Part shown: positions 7,270 through 12,983 of the stretch, one piece after another
How positions within the stretch are numbered: position 1 is the stretch's first letter
Layout: each line of letters begins with the position of its first letter
From: CAYHGV01 sp964356135
GTDB lineage: Bacteria > Hydrothermota > Tepidihabitantia > CAYHGV01
Direction: 5' to 3'
DNA: 12,983 bases
Assembly: GCA_964356135.1 (NCBI GenBank)
Contig: CAYHGV010000085.1
Span: forward strand, 1-12,983
Made by a program: the position numbers and the translations under genes
The notes under the pieces: generated by a model
Seen by the model: the letters and a program-made list of their open reading frames with translations, nothing else
Database searches by the model: none
What the model was told of the DNA's origin: nothing

Positions 7270-7963
7270 TTAAGGGGTCAGCATTTTCATATACTGTTCG
7301 TAAAGTGCGTGGTCGTCGGATTTTGTTTGGGGTTTCTTTATCAGCCCTTTTGTCTTTTCGATTTGCTGTTTATTTTCTATTCGCAACTGAGAAATCTTAC
7401 TCCGCTGGTCTGGCGGTAATGCTGAATAAATCAATTCCAGCTCATCATCGCCGGTTCCTTTCACATTAACGCCGGAAGCCATGAGTTTATACCGGATTCG
7501 CTTTCGTTCGGATTGCGGCAAGCCGAGCAAATAAGTTTGGATTGTCTGGGTCAGACGAGCTTTCGCTTTCGTTTTATCGGTTTCAGATCTTAGACCGAGA
7601 AGGCGTTTCATCTCCATTTCTGTGTCGGTCAAAAACATTCTCTCTTGTTTCTGATAGTGGGTTAAAAATAAGGTGGGTGAGGCGGGAACGATACCAAAAA
7701 ATGCTTCGCCGGTTTGCTCTATGCTTCCGTGTTCGCCCATGATCCGCCGTGCCTGCTGAAAAGAAAACGGCTGGACCGTCTCGGCAAGATACCGTAGAAC
7801 CTGCTTGGCTTGTGGGAAGAACGGGGTCGTTAGGATTACGAATCATATCTCCCCAAAAATTTTGATACCTTAATAAATCAAGAGCGATAGATACTTCTGG
7901 TGATAGTTTATGATAGACCATAAGTTTTTTTTCAAGCATTTTTTTCGCTGGTTGCCCGAGCAC
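7270..7963 (-). CDS. Protein of unknown function, one apparent frameshift
   Basis: Two frames join into a protein of about 230 residues. The N-terminal frame starts at GTG 7963, the first start after an in-frame TAG, and reads MVYHKLSPEVSIALDLLRY then FWGDMIRNPNDP. The C-terminal frame (to 7270) covers FLTDTEMEMKRLLGLRS and a lysine-rich, charged helical tail. Removing one C from the C4 run at 7823-7826 (gggg on the plus strand) joins NPNDP to FFPQAKQVLRYLAETVQPF, a natural continuation. It is predicted soluble and mainly alpha-helical, with no signal peptide. It lies 19 bases after the TPR gene stop, and an AAAGGTGG site sits at that junction, so the two form an operon. I do not recognise the family. 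A helical partner of the TPR protein is only a guess from position. Confidence 0.6.
7823..7826 (-). other. Frameshift site in the unknown-function gene (C4 homopolymer)
   Basis: Before this run the GTG-started frame is protein-like. After it, that frame becomes serine/arginine-rich nonsense, while the neighbouring frame becomes protein-like (QAKQVLRYLAE). Dropping one C restores one frame of 231 codons. Confidence 0.7.
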
Positions 7964-7982
7964 GAATCGATGCTACCCACCT

Positions 7983-10385
7983 TTACTGTTCCAGGCTTGA
8001 GAGTTTCCGTTTGGCTTCAATCCGCAACCGCTCATCGACCGCCAAAATTTCCACCCTCAAAAAAAGGTCTTTTGCCTCGCCCTGCTTGCCCGTTTGCAGT
8101 GCGCACAAACCGGCTTCAAATAATGCCTGGGCAGAACGGTCCCGGTTTGCCCCGTAATTCTCAGAAGCTTTGATAAACAACTCCTGGGCAGCCTGATATT
8201 TTGCCTGCGCCCGCTCAATCTCTGCCCATTCCCTATAACCATCTCCGGTCGGCCCATATTTATCCAAAAACTCATTGACCGCCCGCTCGGCTGAGCGCCA
8301 GTTGGACTCGCCTTTATATACCCGCACCAGCTCCAACTTGGCTTCTTTCAGAAGGTCTGATTTTGGATACTGATTGACGAGCCGCACGAGTACCGTTTTT
8401 GCCTCGCGCCACTTCCCCAATTTCTCGTAGAGCCTGCCCATCTCTAACAGCACCGGACCGACCAGGTCTTTATTCGGGTACTCTCGAACCAATTGGGAAT
8501 AAGCCTGGAGCGCATCCGCAAATCGATCCAAACCGGCATACAATCTCCCTAATTCTTCCAGCACCCTCGGAACGATCGTTGAACTCTTATACGTTTCAAT
8601 CACCCGCCCATAGGCAGCGACCGCCGCATCGACCTGATTCAGTTTCGAATACGACTTACCGATCAGCTCCAATCCTTCCGCCGCCAGCTCGTGGCGGGAA
8701 TAATTATTCACTAACCGCTCAAACTCCGCAATCGCCTGCTGATAGTTCTGCTGCTGGTAGAACTGCACTCCGACCTCATACTGAAGCTCGGGTGACTTTG
8801 CTGAAGACGGATACTTGCGCACATAACTCCTGAACATTTCCAATTCCGAACCATAGGCACCCAGCTTCAAATAAGCACGTTCGATCTGGAAGCGGATATC
8901 ATCTGCCAGCTTTTCCTTCGGATTTGTATCGAGGGCTTCGCGATAGGCGTTTATCGCCTTCGGATACTGGGCTTCTGCGAAAAATGCATCGCCGATACCC
9001 TTCAATGCCGATGATTTCAAAACGGTGTCCCCGACCTTTTCAAACCTCGCCCGCGCCTCCTCGTACCGTTTCAGAGTAAGAAGAATCGAGCCGGCTAAAT
9101 AACGGGCATCGTCGAGATAGTTCGATTGGGAATGGTTCTCCACCCGATTCAGGTATTCCAACGCCTCTTCGTACCGTTGTAACCGGTCGAGACTCAGAGC
9201 AAGCCGGTACTCGGCTTCGGTTTGCTGACCGCTTTCCGGAAAAAGGGTAAGGAAGGTGCGGAATTCCATCTGTGCCTTCTGATAATCGCCGGCTTGTAGA
9301 TACGCCTTCGCCAGCTTGAACTGCCCGGCTTCCCGGTATCCGGTCTCGGGAAAACGGTTGACCAGCGCCTGATACCGCTCTGCCGCTTCGACCGGCCGTT
9401 TGAGCCGGTCATATGCCTCTCCACTCAGGAACAGTGCCCGCGTAGCCAGCTCCGGTTCAGCCTGCAGTATCCGGCTAAAGTATTCTACCGCCTTTTTGTA
9501 CACACCCTGCTTATAATACGCATAGCCGGTGCGAAATATCGCGTGGTCTCTCGAATTCTCCCAATTCGCCGAATCGCCTCGATTCGCTAAATCGGCAGAA
9601 TCCTCAACCACCGGTTTTAAGACCGCAATCGCCTTATCAAATTTTTGCTCCTCCAGAAAGACGGTTCCTAACAGGAGCATCGACCGGTTGCGTAAAGAAC
9701 GGTCTTGAATCTGACCCATCGCTTCGATCAAATCAATCGCCTTATTCTTTTCACCTAAATAATAATCACACAATGCCAAAAGGTAGCCGGCATCATCACC
9801 AAACCAGTTCTCTTCATTTGTTGGGAGAATCTCCTCCAGATAGAATTGAGCCGATTTATAATTGCGGGTCTTTGCCAGGCTCAATCCCAGCAAATAACCG
9901 AGTTCATCCCGGTTATATTCCTGGCCTGCCTGTTCATACAGATTCTGAAATAGATTATATGCATCGCTCACCCTTCCTTCTTGATAGAGCGTTAACCCGA
10001 AGAAGTAGAGAAATTCCAACGGTAACCGCGGCTCGTACTTAATCACCTGGCTGAAATAACGGTCCGCCCCCTGGTAATCTCCCTCGGCAAACAGACTTCG
10101 ACCTACCCAGATAAGCGCCTCGGCTTTCATTTCATTGTTATATGAACTGTAAAACGCATTCTCAAAATTCATCGCCGCGCTTTTATACTCCCCGGAATAA
10201 AAATGAACCATACCCAACCGCTGAAAGAGTTCTGCCGAGGAGGCAAGAACCGGCTCCTCAAATCGGGCAGCAGTATACGCCTGTTCTGCCTGTTCGTAAT
10301 ACCCTCGATTGAAATAGTAATCCCCGATTTCAACCAGACCGCCGAGAGTGGCGGTCAAAACAACTATCAAATTAGCACACCCCAT
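7983..10385 (-). CDS. Large tetratricopeptide repeat (TPR) protein
   Basis: This 800-residue protein is almost entirely TPR-like helical pairs. At least twenty helix-B signatures of the form (G/x)xYxxAxxxF can be read, for example GEYKSAAMNF, GVYKKAVEYF, GDYQKAQMEF, QNYQQAIAEF, DRFADALQAY and GKQGEAKDLF. Many are followed by a PxS/PN turn as in YbgF, BamD and other envelope TPR proteins (FPESGQQTEAEYRL, YPNKDLVGPVL). TPR arrays are protein-protein scaffolds with no catalysis expected. The N-terminus (MGCANLIVVLTATLGGLV) is a short hydrophobic stretch without the usual positive charges, so membrane targeting is uncertain. An in-frame TAG lies five codons upstream, which excludes a longer start, and no good ribosome site is visible. 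Its place after OPX and Wzc genes suggests a role in exopolysaccharide assembly or export. Confidence 0.88.
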   Translation of the reverse strand: MGCANLIVVLTATLGGLVEIGDYYFNRGYYEQAEQAYTAARFEEPVLASSAELFQRLGMVHFYSGEYKSAAMNFENAFYSSYNNEMKAEALIWVGRSLFAEGDYQGADRYFSQVIKYEPRLPLEFLYFFGLTLYQEGRVSDAYNLFQNLYEQAGQEYNRDELGYLLGLSLAKTRNYKSAQFYLEEILPTNEENWFGDDAGYLLALCDYYLGEKNKAIDLIEAMGQIQDRSLRNRSMLLLGTVFLEEQKFDKAIAVLKPVVEDSADLANRGDSANWENSRDHAIFRTGYAYYKQGVYKKAVEYFSRILQAEPELATRALFLSGEAYDRLKRPVEAAERYQALVNRFPETGYREAGQFKLAKAYLQAGDYQKAQMEFRTFLTLFPESGQQTEAEYRLALSLDRLQRYEEALEYLNRVENHSQSNYLDDARYLAGSILLTLKRYEEARARFEKVGDTVLKSSALKGIGDAFFAEAQYPKAINAYREALDTNPKEKLADDIRFQIERAYLKLGAYGSELEMFRSYVRKYPSSAKSPELQYEVGVQFYQQQNYQQAIAEFERLVNNYSRHELAAEGLELIGKSYSKLNQVDAAVAAYGRVIETYKSSTIVPRVLEELGRLYAGLDRFADALQAYSQLVREYPNKDLVGPVLLEMGRLYEKLGKWREAKTVLVRLVNQYPKSDLLKEAKLELVRVYKGESNWRSAERAVNEFLDKYGPTGDGYREWAEIERAQAKYQAAQELFIKASENYGANRDRSAQALFEAGLCALQTGKQGEAKDLFLRVEILAVDERLRIEAKRKLSSLEQ

Positions 10386-10459
10386 AATTGATAGAATCTA
10401 CGCTTGGTTAAAGTTCAATGTTTTTTGCCCACTCTTTTTATAATTGTAGCCATTTTTTA
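10386..10459 (-). other. AT-rich upstream region of the TPR gene
   Basis: The stretch between the repeat array and the TPR ATG is AT-rich. It has TTGAAC and TACAAT elements, but not at a convincing spacing, and no clear ribosome site. I see no confident promoter here. Confidence 0.3.
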
Positions 10460-10682
10460 TTTTATCCCTCGATGTCTTCCGTGGTTCTCTTTTTCTTTTA
10501 TCTGTGTGCATCTGTGGTTAATATCCTTCGTACCTGTGGTAAAATTTTTCCGTGTTTTCCGTGGTTCAATCTGTATTTTAATCTGTGCTGCCGTCACTTC
10601 GTTCCAGCTATACTGCGTATTTTATCCGTGTCTTCGGTGGTTAAATTTCTCTTTTATCTGCGTCTATCTGCGGTTAATATTC
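10460..10682 (-). repeat. Degenerate AACCAC(A/G)GA...ACAC(A/G)GATAAA intergenic repeat array
   Basis: In minus sense the gap contains a series of related units: ATTAACCGCAGATAGACGCA (10652-10682), AACCACCGAAGACACGGATA (10621-10642), AACCACGGAAAACACGG (10550-10566), TACCACAGGTACGAAGGATA (10522-10541), ATTAACCACAGATGCACACA (10496-10526) and GAACCACGGAAGACATCG (10461-10489). The units at 10496-10526 and 10652-10682 match at 26 of 31 bases, and their neighbours also match, implying an approximately 156-bp higher-order duplication. Bases about 10574-10620 are more diverged. Similar low-complexity phrases occur between genes in many unrelated bacteria and yield spurious proteins with ICVHLWLI or FRVFRG phrases. 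No function is known to me. Confidence 0.8.
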
Positions 10683-10708
10683 TTTGCGATTCAATGTCGT
10701 CTTACCGG

Positions 10709-12862
10709 TTATTCTTTCTCCTCCGTGTGATACCGGTAATAATGATAATAATACCCATAGCGTCGGGAAGTAGGTTGAATGCAATTGAGCACCAACCCGA
10801 TGAATTTAACCCCGGCATTGGTTAGGATTTTCATCGCCTCCTGCAGTGCGTGCTTCGAAGTTTTTCCCGCCCGCACCACCATAATCGCCCCATCCACCTT
10901 TGAAGCTAAAATCGCGGTATCCGATACCGCCAGAATCGGCGCACCGTCCAGTAGCACGTACCGGTACGATTGGTTCAATCGAACCAGGGTGTTATTCACC
11001 GCCTTCGAATCGTAGAAATCGGCTGGACTGGGCGGAATCGTCCCGCAGGGCAAAAAACCGAGATTGTCGACATCGGTTTTTAAAATCCCGCCGTTGCCAT
11101 CCTTGCCCAGGATGACCAGATCGGTAAATCCCGGTGTCTTGTTGTAATTAAAAACCCGATGCAGTCCTGGTCGGCGTAAATCGGCATCGATCAGTAACGT
11201 CTTGGCACCGGATTGCGCCACCACCACCCCTAAATTTACCGACACCGTCGATTTTCCCTCCTGCGGTCCGGGCGAAGTAACGAGCAGCGTCCGAAGCGGT
11301 TTGTCCGCCGAAGCATACTGAAGACTCGTGCGCAGCATCCGAAACGCTTCTGCCCCGCTCGTTTTCGGGTCGGTATGGGTCAAAAGATAGGTGATGATAT
11401 CTGCCCGCCGTTTCAAAATCTTAAACCGCCGCGGAGGATTTAAATCCGGAATCATTACCAGCACCGGCGCCTTGACCAATCGTTCCAGGTCGCGCTTATC
11501 TTTGATCGATGTGTCGACAAACTCCAAAAGGAAAGCGAGCCCGACTGCCAGGAAGATCCCCAGAAACAAACCTAAAACGATATTGCTCCTGGTCTTGGGC
11601 TGAATCTTGTATGCGTCCAGGGCAAGGTCAATAATCCGAATGTTCGCCAGCCTCCCCGCCTCGGTGATTCGTGCTTCCTCCGCTTTTTCGGAAAGCAGCG
11701 CATAAATCTTCTGGTCGACATCAACATCGCGCAGCAGCTGGACGACCATTCGCTGCTGCTCGGGCAATTTCATAAGGTTGCGGTTAGATTCTTTGACCCG
11801 GCTGTCCAAAAACTGCTCTTTCGCCTGCAGCCCCTCTAATTCGAGTTTTAATGTGAACACCGATTCGAAAATAGTCTGCAGCCGACCCATTACATCCACT
11901 GCCCCTTCCCGGGATATCAGCGTTGCCGACTCGGATGTTATCTTTGCTTTGATTTCTATAATCTGGGCATCGAGTTGTTTAATCTTCGGGGTAGTCTCGG
12001 TAAACCCCTGCAGGAGAAGATTGGTCCGGTCAATCTCGAGCCGGTTCAAGGTATTTTTCAGATTGATAATAACCGGCGATGAAATATCGAAAAGTTTTTG
12101 CGACAGCCCGGATTGTTCCTTTTCCAAAAGGTCGTTAAGATAATTAAGCCGCTTTTCGGCCGCTTCCCGTTCACCTTGAATCTCCTGGCGCATCGTCTGC
12201 AGCTCGGACTGCTGCTGCACCATGCCCTGGGCTTCCTGGTCGACCGAAACGATCTTATGGGTTTCTTTAAATTTCTGTAACCGCTCTTCCGCCTGCTTCA
12301 GCCGTTCACCCACGACCTGCTGCTGACCTTCGACAAATTGTTTGATCGATGTAATCTCCTGCCGCCGCTGGAGAAGATTGAAATTCCCATAGGTCGTCGC
12401 CAATGCGTTGACCAATCCGACCGCGAACTCGGGATTCGATCCGACACCGATGAGCTGAAGAACATCGGTTTCTTTGAGCGGTCTAACCGAGGTCGCACCC
12501 TGCACTAACCCGGCTAAATCCGCACCCGGATTCGCGGCGTAGAGCTTCTGCTTCAGTTCGCCCGGCATCTCCGACGCCACCATCTCGGCGACCGCCCGGC
12601 TCCCCAACAATTCAGAATGGTTCTGAATCTGGGACGGCTGCCAGAAATAGAACTGGCTCGTGCCGAACAAATCGGTCTCTCGGTTCGTTTCGACGATCAT
12701 CGTTGCCGTCGCCTGGTAGAGCGGCGGGGTTCGCCAGGTGAAATAAACCGTCGAACCGACGACGACCAGAAAAACCAGCAGCACGATCCATTTTCGGCGC
12801 CAGACGATATCCCAATAGCTTAACAGGTCGGTGCCTTTAGGTTCTTTCTCGTCTTCGATCAT
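10709..12862 (-). CDS. Wzc-like polysaccharide co-polymerase / tyrosine autokinase
   Basis: A 717-residue inner-membrane protein controlling chain length and export of exopolysaccharide or capsule. Residues 5-55 carry the Wzz-type start with TM1 at about 25-43 (WIVLLVFLVVVGSTVYF). Residues about 165-405 are a long periplasmic coiled-coil with a GNVR-like end (LPEQQRMVVQLLRDVDVDQ). TM2 is at about 427-448. The cytoplasmic BY-kinase domain has Walker A GPQEGKST (532-539), Walker A' LLIDADLRRP (556-565) and a Walker B-like VLLDGAP (636-642, D639). The tail at 702-711 holds seven tyrosines in ten residues (YGYYYHYYRY), the usual autophosphorylation cluster. Kinase and membrane parts are fused as in proteobacterial Wzc, not split as in Firmicutes. 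The ATG lies one base after the upstream OPX stop codon (TAA C ATG), so the two are coupled. Confidence 0.95.
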   Translation of the reverse strand: MIEDEKEPKGTDLLSYWDIVWRRKWIVLLVFLVVVGSTVYFTWRTPPLYQATATMIVETNRETDLFGTSQFYFWQPSQIQNHSELLGSRAVAEMVASEMPGELKQKLYAANPGADLAGLVQGATSVRPLKETDVLQLIGVGSNPEFAVGLVNALATTYGNFNLLQRRQEITSIKQFVEGQQQVVGERLKQAEERLQKFKETHKIVSVDQEAQGMVQQQSELQTMRQEIQGEREAAEKRLNYLNDLLEKEQSGLSQKLFDISSPVIINLKNTLNRLEIDRTNLLLQGFTETTPKIKQLDAQIIEIKAKITSESATLISREGAVDVMGRLQTIFESVFTLKLELEGLQAKEQFLDSRVKESNRNLMKLPEQQRMVVQLLRDVDVDQKIYALLSEKAEEARITEAGRLANIRIIDLALDAYKIQPKTRSNIVLGLFLGIFLAVGLAFLLEFVDTSIKDKRDLERLVKAPVLVMIPDLNPPRRFKILKRRADIITYLLTHTDPKTSGAEAFRMLRTSLQYASADKPLRTLLVTSPGPQEGKSTVSVNLGVVVAQSGAKTLLIDADLRRPGLHRVFNYNKTPGFTDLVILGKDGNGGILKTDVDNLGFLPCGTIPPSPADFYDSKAVNNTLVRLNQSYRYVLLDGAPILAVSDTAILASKVDGAIMVVRAGKTSKHALQEAMKILTNAGVKFIGLVLNCIQPTSRRYGYYYHYYRYHTEEKE

Positions 12863-12863
12863 G

Positions 12864-12983
12864 TTAGTTCCCGGTAAAGGTTCGTATCGAAATATAGAGA
12901 TTGACGAACACCGCCAGGGTCGTTATCAACTGGACTACGCTGCCCGCTTTCGCCCAGAACGATGCCGGCACGACCACGACATC
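12864..12983 (-). CDS. C-terminal end of Wza/OPX-type polysaccharide export protein (truncated by the window edge)
   Basis: Forty codons remain, including the TAA at 12864-12866. The peptide begins DVVVVPASFWAKAGSVVQ and continues into a hydrophobic segment (LITTLAVFVNLYISI). The D-V-V-x-V-P motif followed by an aromatic and an apolar helix is the usual end of outer-membrane polysaccharide export proteins, where the final helix contributes to the membrane pore. The identification rests on this short end plus the directly following Wzc gene, the standard partner. The rest of the gene lies outside the window. Confidence 0.75.
   Translation of the reverse strand, partial: DVVVVPASFWAKAGSVVQLITTLAVFVNLYISIRTFTGN

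Noticed and set aside
7260..7469. 69-residue plus-strand frame beginning at ATG 7260
   Set aside because: It is antisense to the end of the unknown-function gene, whose corrected frame is more protein-like. The upstream TTGACT/TATAGT pair has a poor 19-base spacing.
8399..8833. 144-residue plus-strand frame opposite the TPR gene
   Set aside because: Proline/serine/arginine-rich antisense shadow of a clear TPR gene.
10377..10385. M-G-C start of the TPR protein as a lipoprotein box
   Set aside because: The cysteine is residue 3, with no preceding signal peptide and an in-frame stop upstream, so lipoprotein processing cannot be supported.
10460..10682. Repeat array considered as a CRISPR array
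   Set aside because: Units vary in length and sequence and are nearly contiguous. There are no constant repeats separated by unique spacers, and no cas genes are present.
10404..10730. Plus-strand reading frames of 108 and 135 residues rich in F, I, C and V (ICVHLWLI, FRVFRG)
   Set aside because: They are translations of the degenerate intergenic repeat array, lack ribosome sites, and belong to a familiar class of spurious proteins.

Overview
The window most resembles a Gram-negative (diderm) bacterium of an uncultured, metagenome-type lineage. Pointers are an outer-membrane TonB-dependent receptor ending in a C-terminal phenylalanine, a Wza-type export protein with a Wzc-type tyrosine kinase, and a secreted protein built from SBBP propeller repeats, CARDB-like modules and a FlgD-like C-terminal domain. 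That last architecture is familiar from candidate division WOR-3 and neighbouring phyla. The lineage guess is inference from protein style only.

Layout. Bases 2-196 (+) are the 3' end of an unrecognised gene. It faces a minus-strand cluster at 220-3643, transcribed as TonB-dependent receptor (two apparent frameshifts), then a membrane-anchored FMN_bind flavoprotein, then a class I SAM methyltransferase. The gaps in this cluster are only 5-8 bases, so it looks like an operon for outer-membrane uptake coupled to extracytoplasmic redox. Upstream of the receptor (3644-3966) lie a broken short leader reading frame and a strong rho-independent terminator. That terminator ends the 995-residue secreted SBBP/CARDB/FlgD protein (3967-6954), which has a sigma-70-like promoter and a structured, roughly 130-base leader.

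The right half (7270-12983, minus) is an exopolysaccharide cluster: the end of a Wza/OPX outer-membrane export protein, a 717-residue Wzc-like tyrosine autokinase one base downstream, a 323-base intergenic stretch filled with a degenerate AACCAC(A/G)GA-type repeat family, an 800-residue TPR protein, and a reconstructed 230-residue protein of unknown function with one frameshift.

All three clear frameshifts (2120-2124, 3529-3532, 7823-7826) fall in short G/C homopolymers, while the three longest genes are intact. Sequencing or assembly indels are therefore the simplest explanation, though real decay is not excluded. No tRNA, rRNA, CRISPR array, transposase or phage gene is visible. The least explained elements are the repeat array at 10460-10682 and the hairpin-rich leader at 6960-7121.
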